DNA of 64,000 nt from Mucilaginibacter sp. L3T2-6 (lineage in GTDB: Bacteria > Bacteroidota > Bacteroidia > Sphingobacteriales > Sphingobacteriaceae), in contig NZ_JAUMKC010000002.1 in the NCBI RefSeq assembly GCF_030519355.1, positions 310,001 through 374,000 on the forward strand, written 5' to 3'. A program made the translations under genes and the position numbers. Within the stretch, counting starts at the first letter, position 1. The number at the start of each line of letters is the position of its first letter. Under the pieces are notes generated by a model. That model worked only from the letters and a program-made list of their open reading frames with translations, ran no database searches and was not told the DNA's origin. Below are positions 50,704 through 60,497 of the stretch, piece after piece.

Positions 50704-53073
50704 ATGATAAAGAGCTATTTAAAAATCGCCTGGCGCAATCTTATCCGCCATAAAATTTTTTCGCTTATAAATATTGGCGGACTATCAACCGGTATCGCTG
50801 CCTGTCTGCTCATCTCGCTATATGTGCATTACCAGTTAAGCTTCGATGCTGCTAATAGCAAAAAAGACAGGATACTGCGTATTACCAACCTGATGCATAC
50901 GCCAGAAAAAGATAACATTAATATGGCGTTGTCGCCGGAGTTGCTTGCGACAACTTTAAGACAAAACTACCCGGAAGTTCAAACAGCAGTACGGTTTGCG
51001 CCTACTAAAGGAGTGATAAAGCTAAACGGACAGGTTTTTAAACAAGATGATGTTTATACCGCAGATGCCAACGTATTTGATGTTTTTGATTATAAGTTTG
51101 CAGAGGGTAGTGCGGCGGATGCGCTGACGGATTTACATGGACTTACGCTTACAAAAAGCACGGCGATAAAATACTTTGGCAACGGCAGCGCGCTTAATAA
51201 AACCATGGTATGCAACGGTAAACCTTACCGGGTAGCAGCAGTGCTGGAGGATCTTCCGGAAAACTGCGACCTTGAGTTTACTATACTGCTGCCCGTAGAG
51301 TTTTATAAAACAACCAGCTGGCTCGAAGATGATTTTTCGGTATACACTTATGTGCTTTTTAAACAGAAGCCTGATATAGCGGCCTTTAAGCGTAAACTGG
51401 CGGGATTTTCGAGTAAGACCATTCAGCTTGAACTGAATAAAATCGGCGCAACTAAGTATTCTATGGAGTTTAATGCAGAACCATTAAGCGATGTGCATTT
51501 CAGCTCTGGCAAACTCGGCGATACTCCGAAAGGGGATAAGCAATTGGTTTATATTTTTTCAATTTTGGCAGTGGTTATCCTGGTTGTAGCGCTGTTAAAT
51601 TATATCAACCTGTCTACCGCACGCGCGGCAGAGCGGGCTAAGGAGGTGGGAGTGCGTAAGGTTAATGGCGCATTACGGGGAAGTCTTATCAGCCAATCTT
51701 TGTTCGAATCTTTTTGTGTTACGCTTATCGCTTTGGTAATAGCCATTGGCCTTAGCCTGGCGTTATTGCCGCTTTTAAATAATTTATTGCAGATAAAACT
51801 ATCTTTTTTTGCCTCGGGGCGTACCATCATATTTATTTGCGGGCTGGTTTTGACATCGTCGCTGCTTACAGGCTTGTACCCAGCCTTCGTGCTTTCAGCT
51901 TTCAAGCCCGTTACTGCATTAAAGGCCAATTTTAATTATATGGCTAAGGGCTTAACCCTGCGTAAGATTATTACAGTGACACAGTTTGTGGTAGCAACAG
52001 TAATGATTGCCGGCGCCTTTATCATGAACGAACAAATAAATTTTGTGCAGCACCGTTCTATCGGCTATGACAAAGATCAATTGCTCACTGTTTCTTTGCC
52101 GGATGATTCGGTAGCGCTGTTGCATGTACCAGCATTTAATAATGCCCTGAACCAAATGAGCCAGGTAAAAGGAACTTCGGTACAAAACGGATTGGCAGTT
52201 GATAACGGAGGGCAGGCAAAATCAACCACGCTCACTATAGCTGACGGTCGTAAGCGGGAGCTGATGTCGAATTATTTCTCAATCGACGAAAAGTTTATTC
52301 CCCTGCTTAAAATGCGGCTACTGGCAGGGCGTAATTTTTCGGAGCAGATGATCACCGATAAGCAGGAAGGGTTTATAGTGAATGAAGCTTTTGTGAAACA
52401 ACTGGGCTGGAAACATGCGATCGGCCAGCCAATGGAAGGCATGAACCATAAAGGACGCGTGGTAGGTGTAGTGAAAAATTTCCACTACGAATCAATGCAT
52501 AACCCTGTGGCCCCGTTAGTGATGATTTACACCGGCAGAGGATTCAGGCCGGGGGCGGTACTGGTGAAAGTCAGCCCTAAAGATTTAACTCTTATCAAAA
52601 CCGCCTGGCAAAGCTATTTCCCTGATTATCCTTTCAATTACGAATTTATGGATGCGGCGTTCAATGCCGTATATCAAAAGGATGTGACCACTATACGCTT
52701 GTTCAATTATTTTACCGTGTTATCAATTGCTTTGGCATGCCTGGGTCTGTATGGATTGGCGCATCTGATTGCGATACAGCGCACAAAAGAGATAGGAATA
52801 CGCAAAGTGCTGGGTGCCGCTTTGAGCCAGCTGATGGTGCTATTGGCAAAAGATTTTATAAAGCTCGTAGCCATCGCTGCCATGATTGCTATTCCTGTCA
52901 CACTTATCATTATGAACAAGTGGCTCACCAGCTATGCCTATCATATCAGCGTTAACTGGTGGCTGCTTGCATCGCCGGTGTTTGCTATCCTGCTGATAGC
53001 CCTGTTGGTAATAAGCTATCAAACTATAAAAGTCGCGGCGACCAATCCTGTAAAAAGTTTAAAAAGTGAATAA
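50704..53073 (+). CDS. MacB/FtsX-type ABC transporter permease
   Basis: The 789-residue permease has two FtsX modules, each a periplasmic MacB-like core domain flanked by membrane helices. Features are KSYLKIAWRNLIRHKIFSLINIGGL at the start, NYINLSTARAAERAKEVGVRKVNG in the first FtsX domain, and LIAIQRTKEIGIRKVLGAALS in the second. It ends with AATNPVKSLKSE. It fits an efflux or lipoprotein-export-like transporter powered by a separate ATPase, which is not in this window. A heptad array of GATCAGA-type words follows the stop codon. Confidence 0.92.
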   Translation: MIKSYLKIAWRNLIRHKIFSLINIGGLSTGIAACLLISLYVHYQLSFDAANSKKDRILRITNLMHTPEKDNINMALSPELLATTLRQNYPEVQTAVRFAPTKGVIKLNGQVFKQDDVYTADANVFDVFDYKFAEGSAADALTDLHGLTLTKSTAIKYFGNGSALNKTMVCNGKPYRVAAVLEDLPENCDLEFTILLPVEFYKTTSWLEDDFSVYTYVLFKQKPDIAAFKRKLAGFSSKTIQLELNKIGATKYSMEFNAEPLSDVHFSSGKLGDTPKGDKQLVYIFSILAVVILVVALLNYINLSTARAAERAKEVGVRKVNGALRGSLISQSLFESFCVTLIALVIAIGLSLALLPLLNNLLQIKLSFFASGRTIIFICGLVLTSSLLTGLYPAFVLSAFKPVTALKANFNYMAKGLTLRKIITVTQFVVATVMIAGAFIMNEQINFVQHRSIGYDKDQLLTVSLPDDSVALLHVPAFNNALNQMSQVKGTSVQNGLAVDNGGQAKSTTLTIADGRKRELMSNYFSIDEKFIPLLKMRLLAGRNFSEQMITDKQEGFIVNEAFVKQLGWKHAIGQPMEGMNHKGRVVGVVKNFHYESMHNPVAPLVMIYTGRGFRPGAVLVKVSPKDLTLIKTAWQSYFPDYPFNYEFMDAAFNAVYQKDVTTIRLFNYFTVLSIALACLGLYGLAHLIAIQRTKEIGIRKVLGAALSQLMVLLAKDFIKLVAIAAMIAIPVTLIIMNKWLTSYAYHISVNWWLLASPVFAILLIALLVISYQTIKVAATNPVKSLKSE

Positions 53074-53074
53074 C

Positions 53075-53102
53075 AGAGATCAGAGATCAACGATCAGGGT
53101 TC
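53075..53102 (+). repeat. AGAGATC heptad array
   Basis: Four 7-nt units in register start at the stop codon of the permease gene: AGAGATC twice, AACGATC and AGGGTTC. No inverted arm is seen. Confidence 0.6.
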
Positions 53103-53179
53103 AGAAAAGACGGGCAGCACCAGTTAGGCTGTAACCACAAAATAATAACACTCAAACCATATCCTTTTCCAAAAACTCA

Positions 53180-53209
53180 CGAAGTTTTCAAAACTTCGCG
53201 GGTTTTTTT
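53180..53209 (+). terminator. rho-independent terminator of the permease gene
   Basis: CGAAGTTTT (53180-53188) pairs with AAAACTTCG (53190-53198), followed by CGGGTTTTTTT. Confidence 0.9.
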
Positions 53210-53219
53210 GTTATTGTTC

Positions 53220-53227
53220 TATATTTG
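53220..53227 (+). promoter_or_regulatory. -7 box TATATTTG of tRNA-Arg
   Basis: TATATTTG matches TAnnTTTG; the tRNA 5' end is 7 nt after the box. Confidence 0.6.
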
Positions 53228-53234
53228 CACTATT

Positions 53235-53306
53235 GCTTCTGTAGTTCAATGGATAGAATTATGGTTTCCGGTACCATCGATATGAGTTCGAATCTCGTCA
53301 GAAGCA
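53235..53306 (+). tRNA. tRNA-Arg (CCG)
   Basis: The 72-nt cloverleaf has acceptor GCTTCTG/CAGAAGC with A73, a D arm around GTTC/GAAT, anticodon stem ATGGT/ACCAT with loop TTCCGGT (anticodon CCG), and T arm ATGAG-TTCGAAT-CTCGT. CCA is not encoded. It reads CGG codons. Confidence 0.93.
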
Positions 53307-53309
53307 CGC

Positions 53310-53350
53310 AAAACGGGCAGCGATAAAAATTTCGCTCGCCCGTTTTATTT
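53310..53350 (+). terminator. terminator after tRNA-Arg
   Basis: AAAACGGGC (53310-53318) pairs with GCCCGTTTT (53338-53346), with an inner AGCGA/TCGCT stem. ATTT follows. Confidence 0.8.
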
Positions 53351-53483
53351 GATAAGAGGAAAAGTATTTTCCATCCGTCTCCTCAAAATAGCAAAGACAC
53401 ACAGATGTCATTTTTAAAGGCAGGCTTTTACAATTCATAACTACAGTATACTTTTATGTGTTTGAACACTAAATTTATCCTGA

Positions 53484-54569
53484 ATGAAAACTCTTAAACT
53501 ATTTGAGCCTTTCCAGGTTGGGTCTATCTCGGTAAAAAACCGCATCGTTATGTCGCCGATGACCCGCTGCCGGGCTATAGGCAATGTACCAAATGACCTG
53601 ATGGCAAAATATTATGCGCAGCGTGCAGACGCAGGCCTTATTATAACGGAAGGGACATCACCATCACCCAATGGCCTCGGGTACGCACGCATTCCAGGCA
53701 TTTTTAGCCAGGAACAGGTAGAAGGCTGGAAAAAAATAACGTCTGCCGTGCATGCAAAAGGCGGAAAGATTGTTATACAATTGATGCATACCGGTCGTAT
53801 CAGTCACCCTGCAAATATGCCGGAAGGCGCCAAAATCCTCGCCCCGTCAGCAGTTAAGCCCGCAGGCCAAATGTGGACAGACTCGCTGCAAATGCAGGAT
53901 TTTCCTGTACCTGACGCTATGACTGCCGAAGAATTGTTGCTTACTAAAGCCGAATTTGTAAGCGCGGCAAAAAACGCTGTTCTTGCAAATTTTGACGGCG
54001 TAGAGCTGCATGCCGCGAACGGCTACCTGCTTGAGCAATTTTTATCGCCCATAAGCAATATACGTACCGATGAATATGGCGGCAGTATCGAGAACCGTGC
54101 TCGCTTCGTGATTGAGGTAGCAGCCGAAGTGGCCGCAGCTATTGGAAAAGATAAAACAGGGATCCGTCTGTCACCTTATGGAGTGGCGAGTGATATGCCG
54201 CATTATCCGGAGATTGACGCCACATATAAATATCTTGCGGGTGAGTTGAATAAACTGGGGATAGCTTATGTACATGTGGTTGATCATTCTGCAATAGGCG
54301 CCCCTGCGGTTCCGCTGGAAATCAAACAAGCCATACGGGATATTTTTAAACAGACGGTTATTATGGCCGGTGGCCACACGCTGGAGTCAGCCGAAGCCCA
54401 GCTGCAAAGCGGATTAGCCGACCTGGAAGCTTTTGGCCGTCCGTTCATTTCTAATCCTGATTTGGTTCAGCGTTTTGCAAAGGGACAGGAATTATCCGGC
54501 ATCCTCGATATGAACACTTTTTATACGGCTGACGAAAAAGGCTATACTGACTATCCGGTGTGCCAATAG
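53484..54569 (+). CDS. Old Yellow Enzyme-type NADH:flavin oxidoreductase / alkene reductase
   Basis: The 361-residue FMN enzyme has LFEPFQVGSISVKNRIVMSPMTRCRA at the start, IQLMHTGRISHP, then NFDGVELHAANGYLLEQFLSP and SIENRARFVIEV. The C-terminal phosphate site contains MAGGHTLESAEAQLQSGLADLEAFGRPFISNPDLV. The usual H-N/H-H active-site pair appears in ELHAANGYL, where the second residue is Asn, as in the NemA-like group. Members reduce activated C=C bonds and nitro compounds; the natural substrate is unknown. It stands alone with its own terminator. Confidence 0.92.
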   Translation: MKTLKLFEPFQVGSISVKNRIVMSPMTRCRAIGNVPNDLMAKYYAQRADAGLIITEGTSPSPNGLGYARIPGIFSQEQVEGWKKITSAVHAKGGKIVIQLMHTGRISHPANMPEGAKILAPSAVKPAGQMWTDSLQMQDFPVPDAMTAEELLLTKAEFVSAAKNAVLANFDGVELHAANGYLLEQFLSPISNIRTDEYGGSIENRARFVIEVAAEVAAAIGKDKTGIRLSPYGVASDMPHYPEIDATYKYLAGELNKLGIAYVHVVDHSAIGAPAVPLEIKQAIRDIFKQTVIMAGGHTLESAEAQLQSGLADLEAFGRPFISNPDLVQRFAKGQELSGILDMNTFYTADEKGYTDYPVCQ

Positions 54570-54600
54570 CCGGAACCCAGGTTTAGGAAGGGCAATAAAA

Positions 54601-54643
54601 AAAGAGGCCGTCTCATAATCGCATATAAGACGGCCTTTTTTTT
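54601..54643. terminator. bidirectional terminator
   Basis: AAAGAGGCCGTCT (54601-54613) pairs with AGACGGCCTTTTTTTT (54628-54643). The A and T tracts serve both convergent genes. Confidence 0.9.
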
Positions 54644-54658
54644 AATGAAGATATCAGA

Positions 54659-54976
54659 TCATGATGCCTTCGCTAATTCTTCTTTATAAACCGGCTCAAC
54701 TTTCAATGCTATTTGAACGGCGTCATTTGCTTTATTATCATACTTTTCTTTCAACTTTTTAAATATTTCAAAACTGAATGCGTCGTTCATTGGCAAATGG
54801 TGTTTTTCAACGGTTTTGGGGTGCACAGTCAATACATCGGCCGGCACCTTTAGATTCTCATGGTTAATGTGCGTAAGACCGGTTATAGGATCAGTGTCAT
54901 AAATCACAAAGGTATCGATAAACCGACCTGTGGCGTCCTTGTAAATTACTGTGTCATGTTCATTAAATGTTTTCAT
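54659..54976 (-). CDS. small cytosolic protein of unknown function
   Basis: The 105-residue protein has no signal or membrane segment. It begins MKTFNEHDTVIYKDATGRFID, with VIYDTDPITGLTHINHENLKV and VPADVLTVHPKTVEKHHLP in the middle, and a C-terminal helix with FKKLKEKYDNKANDAV. The first part resembles a small SH3-like beta barrel, but I recognise no named family. It is monocistronic, convergent with the oxidoreductase gene. Confidence 0.6.
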   Translation of the reverse strand: MKTFNEHDTVIYKDATGRFIDTFVIYDTDPITGLTHINHENLKVPADVLTVHPKTVEKHHLPMNDAFSFEIFKKLKEKYDNKANDAVQIALKVEPVYKEELAKAS

Positions 54977-55223
54977 TTGCGCGTTTTGTGTTAATAATAA
55001 ACACGGCAGGATATACTAATGTTTTACACAGAAGTTAAAAAACTTATTTAATTCTAAATAGATAAGTAAGATTACTATCATTTGACAAACCAGTCTATAA
55101 GTAACAATGGTCTCTAACGCCAGCAGCCATGTGCCTGTAAGAGGCCATGGCTGCTTAGAATCATTGTTTGCGCGATATAAGTCACGCACTCCTTTTTATC
55201 ACTTCAAATTGTTAATCCGGATA

Positions 55224-57578
55224 TCAGAAATTGGCTCTTAGTGTTACCCCATACATTTTCGGGTTGCCTAAATGCGATGCGCCAAAGTCATAAGCGTAAT
55301 CAATATATTTTTTGTTCGCAAGATTTTGCCCCCAAACATATACATCAAACCTCCTGGTAGCTACGCCCAGACGTGCGTTAAACAAACTATAGGCTTTTTG
55401 CTCAATATGGTTTGCCAGATCGAAATATTCATTGCCAATATATTTCCATTCGCCACGGGCAATTAAATGGGTATTTTGCGCAAGCTGGTAAGCATATTGC
55501 AATGCCAGCATCGATGTTACGTCCGGTGTATAAACCTGGTGATTGCCTTTAAGGTTCACTACACTGCCATTGCCTGGCACGGCAAGGTCGGTGTAACGTG
55601 CGTGGGTATATCCGAAATTGTAATCAACATCTAAACCTTTAAGTAATGTTGCTGCCAGCTCAGCCTCAATACCTTTGCTGTGCATTTTGCCCGCATTTTT
55701 GGTTACGGTGATTGCATCGGGCAAAATTAGTGTTGGCACCTGTGCGTTGTTAACAAGTGTATAGAATGCGGCAATATTTAAACGAACGCGTTTGTCGAAG
55801 AAGGTATTTTTCGAGCCAATTTCGAAATTATCACTGTACTCAGGCTTGTAAGCGTAAAGCGGTGGCTGTGACGGGTCAGCACCCAATTGACTGATACCTC
55901 CGGCGCGGAAGCCCCTGCTGTACGATGCAAACAGGTTGTTATTCTGCGATGCATGGAAATCTACGGTAAGTTTCGGCGTGAATGCTTTAAAGTTCGCTTT
56001 CGAAGATGTATCGGTCTGGGTTACCATTATGTCCCCGCCGTCGGGCTGGAATTCGCCTTTAATTTCTTCTTTTTTATGCTCCAGGTCATAACGCAGTCCT
56101 GCGGTAACATCCCATTGCGGGTTAATGGTGTAAGTTGCCTGTCCAAATGCAGCAAAACCGTAATTGTGTTCAATGTTGGTATTAATGGTAGTAAAGTCAG
56201 GAAATGGCGCACCCACTGCGGCGGCATCATCGCCAAAATGTGTTCCGGTTTTCGTCGGTGCGCTGCGGTAAAAGCCGTACAATCCTCCTGTCCATTTAAT
56301 TGGCGATTGCGACGAAGCCGGCGAACTGAACCTGAATTCCTGGGTGGCTACTTTTACATTGTTCCAATCGCTGCCGTAATTATTTATTAATGATACGCCA
56401 TCGATGGGAGAGAAGTCGCCATCTATCGGGGTGGTATAATACCGGTAGTTTTTCTGGTACGATGTGGCAGAGGTAAAGTTAAAATTGCTGCCCGCATAGT
56501 TCGCTGCTAATGAAGCATTGAAAATGTTGTCGATGATTTTGGTCGTAGCGTTCTGGTTTACTTTGAACGGATTGTTGATTGCTTCATCCGGGCTGCCCGC
56601 CAACGTAAACGGTCCGTTGTTTCTGTTCTCGTAATTCTTTACATTCAGGGTAAATGTCAGCTTTTGGGTGGCTAAAAACTTAAGGTAATAACTGCCTAAA
56701 AAGAAATGCTGTTTATCAAATTTGGTGTTGTTGTATTCGTTTGTATAAAAGCCGTTAAAACCCGAATAAACGCCTGCAACACCTAAAAACAATTTGTCTT
56801 TTATCAGCGGCGTCCGGAGGCCAAGGCTGTAACGCTGCTCGTTATAGCTTCCAAATTCAAGCTCGGCAAAACCGCTGGTTTGATTAGAAGGCTGTTTAGT
56901 TATAACATTGATAACACCCCCAAGCGCGTTGCGGCCGTATAAAGTTCCCTGCGGGCCGCGCAGTACTTCAATGCGCTCCACATCAAACAACTGCGGAATA
57001 TAAGTATCAAGGCTGAACTGGTTTACGCCATCGATGTATGTAGCTACAGCCGGATCGTACGATGTTGTTGCAATACCCCTCAACCCGGTAACATTACGAT
57101 TATCGCCCGGACCGGCGGAATATAAATTCGGTACAATACCCGTGATGTCTTTCAGGTTTTGTAAATGATAAGCATTTACATCCTTTGCCGAAAATGTAGA
57201 AATGCTTACGGGCACGTCCTGCAGTTCTTCTTCACGTTTTTGCGCGGTTACTACTACTTCATCCAGCTGATTGCTGGCATCGTTCAGTTTTAAATTGAAT
57301 ACCAACGCTTTGCTGTTAACGGTTACTGGCTGACTACGCTCTGCGTAGCCCACGCCGGTAACATGAATAATATAATTTCCTTGAGGGACACCGTTAAGGC
57401 TGAATTCACCTTTACCATTGGTAATTGTGCTGTAGTTGGTATTCAGGAGATTAACAGTAGCGCCGTTTACCGGCTGGTCGTTGCCGTTGGTAATGGTGCC
57501 AGAGATTGAAGATAGATTTTGCGAAAAAGCTGAACAGAAAGTGCCCAGCAGGATTAAAAGAGCGTAGAATTTTTTCAT
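55224..57578 (-). CDS. TonB-dependent outer-membrane receptor
   Basis: The 784-residue protein has a signal peptide (MKKFYALLILLGTFCSAFSQ) and an N-terminal carboxypeptidase-regulatory-like domain (ISGTITNGNDQPVNGATVNLL). A plug follows (EVVVTAQKREEELQDVPVSIS, GIVPNLYSAGPGDN, RGPQGTLYGRNALGGVINVI), then a 22-strand barrel ending in LGNPKMYGVTLRANF. The plug is of the iron-siderophore/vitamin type rather than SusC (no long SusC linker). The ligand is unknown. The gene lies downstream of the ThuA/sorbosone-dehydrogenase gene on the same strand with a terminator between, so the functional link is only suggested. Confidence 0.92.
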   Translation of the reverse strand: MKKFYALLILLGTFCSAFSQNLSSISGTITNGNDQPVNGATVNLLNTNYSTITNGKGEFSLNGVPQGNYIIHVTGVGYAERSQPVTVNSKALVFNLKLNDASNQLDEVVVTAQKREEELQDVPVSISTFSAKDVNAYHLQNLKDITGIVPNLYSAGPGDNRNVTGLRGIATTSYDPAVATYIDGVNQFSLDTYIPQLFDVERIEVLRGPQGTLYGRNALGGVINVITKQPSNQTSGFAELEFGSYNEQRYSLGLRTPLIKDKLFLGVAGVYSGFNGFYTNEYNNTKFDKQHFFLGSYYLKFLATQKLTFTLNVKNYENRNNGPFTLAGSPDEAINNPFKVNQNATTKIIDNIFNASLAANYAGSNFNFTSATSYQKNYRYYTTPIDGDFSPIDGVSLINNYGSDWNNVKVATQEFRFSSPASSQSPIKWTGGLYGFYRSAPTKTGTHFGDDAAAVGAPFPDFTTINTNIEHNYGFAAFGQATYTINPQWDVTAGLRYDLEHKKEEIKGEFQPDGGDIMVTQTDTSSKANFKAFTPKLTVDFHASQNNNLFASYSRGFRAGGISQLGADPSQPPLYAYKPEYSDNFEIGSKNTFFDKRVRLNIAAFYTLVNNAQVPTLILPDAITVTKNAGKMHSKGIEAELAATLLKGLDVDYNFGYTHARYTDLAVPGNGSVVNLKGNHQVYTPDVTSMLALQYAYQLAQNTHLIARGEWKYIGNEYFDLANHIEQKAYSLFNARLGVATRRFDVYVWGQNLANKKYIDYAYDFGASHLGNPKMYGVTLRANF

Positions 57579-57646
57579 TGAAGTTAATATAAGTGCACAA
57601 ATGCGCCGCCAAAGTTAACAATGCTATTTGTTGATAAAATAAAAAA

Positions 57647-57674
57647 GCAGGATAATTATCACTAACTATCCTGC
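57647..57674 (-). terminator. terminator of the ThuA-fusion gene
   Basis: GCAGGATA (57647-57654) pairs with TATCCTGC (57667-57674). On the minus strand TTTTTTATTTT follows. Confidence 0.85.
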
Positions 57675-57691
57675 CAAAAGGTTTTAAGTGC

Positions 57692-60364
57692 TTATTGTTT
57701 CAGCGACAATATCCAGCTGATAATCTGTTTAGCTTCTGCTGTTTTCAGCGCAGGGTGGGCCGGCATCGAAACATCGCCCCAAACGCCATTACCGCCTTCT
57801 TTTACTTTATTTATCAGGTGGTCCATAGATGCTTTGTTGTTCGGGTATTTCTTAGCCACGTCTGTAAACGCCGGGCCAATGGATTTCTCTGCGATTTTGT
57901 GGCAGGTTTTGCAATCCAGGCTTAGCATTAAGGCTTTACCAGGTGCATTAGCATTCAGGTTAGACGCAACTGAAGCAGCGGCGGTTCCCGGCAAAATGCT
58001 TAACGGTTTGCTTTTTGTTGTCGCTTCATGGTCGTCGGTTACATCTACCGTAACATTGTAGTTTCCTTTTTTAGCGTAGGTATAAACAAGTCTCGGTACT
58101 ATAGTCTTTTTTGTAACGCCATTGCCTAAATCCCAGGTATACGTCATTTTATCTCCTTCAGGGTCTTTTGCGGCAACCCTAAGGATAACTGTTAGCGGCA
58201 CTGCACCGGCAGTTTTGTTTGCGGTAACTTTCGCAATATCAGGAGCACGGTTTCCGCGATTATAGTCTATCCTTGCCAATCCGGCGTCAGGGTTTTTCTG
58301 GAACCAGCCGCTGCCATATTCAAGTACATAAAATCTGCCATCCGGGCCAAGCTCCATATCAATAGGCGAATTAAACTTAAGATTAGGAACAAATGGCTCC
58401 ATCTTGTCAAATTGCCCGTTTGGCTGCAGGGTTATTGCTTTTATCCAGCCGCGGATCCAGTCATAGAAAATTACCTTTTTATTGTAATAATCAGGAAAAC
58501 GGGTGGCTTTAGGGTACATATCGGTATAATAGGTTGGTCCCGCCATAGTGGTACGACCGCCTGAGCCTACCTCAGGGAAGTCTGCCGACGGGCCGTATGG
58601 ATACCAGATAAATGCAGGCTGCGCCGGAGGCAGTTCCCTTAAACCGGTATTATTCCTGGAGTCGTTGATAGGTTTTGCCGGGTCGAATGCAGGGCCGGAA
58701 ACACCTGTTTCATAGTTGTAAGAGTGATAAGGGATATTCGGACCGATAAATAAGGGCCAGCCAAAGAAACCGGCTTTTTGCGCCTGGTTAAGCTCATCAT
58801 ATCCGCGAGGCCCGCGTGTTTCCAGGCTATCTTTCTGAGCATCCGGACCAACTTCGCCCCAGTACAGCCAGCTATTCTTTTGATCAACAGCTATACGGTA
58901 AGGGTTCCTGTCACCCATAACAAAAATTTCGGGGCGGGTGTTTGGTGTACCTGGTTTAAATAAGTTACCTTCCGGGATGTCATAAGTACCATCCTGCTTC
59001 ATCTTAATTCTCAGTATTTTACCGCGCAGGTCATTGGTATTTCCTGCCGAACGCCTTGAGTCGTATTGCTGGTGATCCGGACGGTCATCAAGCGGTGCAA
59101 ATGAGTGCGTATTGTATTTAGGCCGCCCGCTTTCGTCGAACGGAGTTGAGTTATCTCCAGTCGATAGGAAAAGCATACGGTCAGGTCCAAAAGCTATTGA
59201 ACCGCCGGTATGGCAGCAAATTTCGCGCTGCGAGTAAAGCTGCAATACGATTTTTTCGCTCTTGTTGTCGATCGTATCATGATCATAAACAAAGCGTGAG
59301 AGACGATTCACACTGGTATCTGCGGGGCTGTAGTATATGTAAACGTAATGATTGTTTTTGAAATCAGGGTCAGCCTGTATGCCAAGCACACCTTCTTCGG
59401 CATTAACACCTTTTACATGAGCTTTAAAATAGGCGTTTAAAAATCCTACCTGCTTCATCGTTTTGGTTTGTTCGCTGTAGCGCATTATTTCGCCGCGGCG
59501 TTGAGCAACCAATATATCCAGGTTTGGCAATACGGTCAGCTCGGTCGGCTCATAAAATGTACCTGTTACCAATTGTGTCTTTACAAACCGGTTATCTTCC
59601 GGCACACGCTCGGTTGTTGCTTTCGCATAATTTAAAGCGGGATGTGCCATCGCCCATTGTATACCGCCGAGTATATGCTTTAAATAAAGCGGGTCGCTCC
59701 AGGTATCGTCCATGTGGCCAAGCTCGGTGTACCATGCTCTGCCGCCATCGTATATGTGGTACCATGCCATCGGATGATTAGCGCCGTTAAGCCCTCCCTG
59801 GTAGGTGCTTTCGTCGATGGTCATCAATACATGCACGTCCTTATTCAATTCTTTGTAGTTATACCACTCGTCTTTCCTTTTCCACTCATCAGGAAGATGC
59901 TTTGTAGATATATGAGTTTTATCAACCACGTGTAAGGTAGCCATCTGCTGAACGGCAGGGTGACTCAAAAAATATCCCCCCACAAGACGGCCGTACCAAT
60001 GCCAGTCGTATTCCGCATCGGCTGCGGCATGGATACCCACATAACCGCCACCGGCTTGTATATACCGCTCAAAATCGTTACGCTCGCGTGCGGTAAACAG
60101 AGGGCCGGTAGTGCTTAAAAACACAACAGCACTGTATTTTTTCAGGTTGCTTTCGTTGAATTTTGTATCGTCAGAAGTAGTATCGACAATGAAGTTGTGT
60201 AGTTTGCCAAGCTTTAAAATAGCGTCTACGCCCAAAGGAATAGAGGCATGATGAAAGCCAGCTGTTTTGGTAAATACCAATATTCTGTGCTTTGCAGGTG
60301 GGGCAAAGCCAAAAAACAACAGTGAGATAAGAACAATTACGGGTAAGGTAAATTTCAGGCGCAT
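57692..60364 (-). CDS. ThuA / sorbosone-dehydrogenase-like / PKD / cytochrome c fusion protein
   Basis: The 890-residue exported protein starts with a signal peptide (VIVLISLLFFGFAPP). Domains in order are a ThuA-like domain (residues about 28-245: RILVFTKTAGFHHASIPLGV, GGGYVGIHAAADAEYDWHWYG) and a quinoprotein glucose/sorbosone dehydrogenase-like propeller (about 250-670: GVLGIQADPDFKNNHYVYIYY, EICCHTGGSIAFGPDRMLFL). Then come a PKD domain (about 685-780: DPEGDKMTYTWDLGNG) and a C-terminal cytochrome c with haem motif CKTCH and MPAHPAL as the axial Met region (about 800-890). The combination suggests a periplasmic sugar/polyol oxidase that passes electrons to its own cytochrome. Substrate and PQQ requirement are inferred. 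Confidence 0.88.
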   Translation of the reverse strand: MRLKFTLPVIVLISLLFFGFAPPAKHRILVFTKTAGFHHASIPLGVDAILKLGKLHNFIVDTTSDDTKFNESNLKKYSAVVFLSTTGPLFTARERNDFERYIQAGGGYVGIHAAADAEYDWHWYGRLVGGYFLSHPAVQQMATLHVVDKTHISTKHLPDEWKRKDEWYNYKELNKDVHVLMTIDESTYQGGLNGANHPMAWYHIYDGGRAWYTELGHMDDTWSDPLYLKHILGGIQWAMAHPALNYAKATTERVPEDNRFVKTQLVTGTFYEPTELTVLPNLDILVAQRRGEIMRYSEQTKTMKQVGFLNAYFKAHVKGVNAEEGVLGIQADPDFKNNHYVYIYYSPADTSVNRLSRFVYDHDTIDNKSEKIVLQLYSQREICCHTGGSIAFGPDRMLFLSTGDNSTPFDESGRPKYNTHSFAPLDDRPDHQQYDSRRSAGNTNDLRGKILRIKMKQDGTYDIPEGNLFKPGTPNTRPEIFVMGDRNPYRIAVDQKNSWLYWGEVGPDAQKDSLETRGPRGYDELNQAQKAGFFGWPLFIGPNIPYHSYNYETGVSGPAFDPAKPINDSRNNTGLRELPPAQPAFIWYPYGPSADFPEVGSGGRTTMAGPTYYTDMYPKATRFPDYYNKKVIFYDWIRGWIKAITLQPNGQFDKMEPFVPNLKFNSPIDMELGPDGRFYVLEYGSGWFQKNPDAGLARIDYNRGNRAPDIAKVTANKTAGAVPLTVILRVAAKDPEGDKMTYTWDLGNGVTKKTIVPRLVYTYAKKGNYNVTVDVTDDHEATTKSKPLSILPGTAAASVASNLNANAPGKALMLSLDCKTCHKIAEKSIGPAFTDVAKKYPNNKASMDHLINKVKEGGNGVWGDVSMPAHPALKTAEAKQIISWILSLKQ

Positions 60365-60497
60365 TGATTTATTTTTTAATGATGAAATTACGGGTGTTAA
60401 TAATTGGGTTAACGGGGGTGTAATTTAGATAAAAACCATCAAAAAAAGGCAGAAAACTATGGATTTGAAACTTAATTGTTACTAATACACTTGTTTT

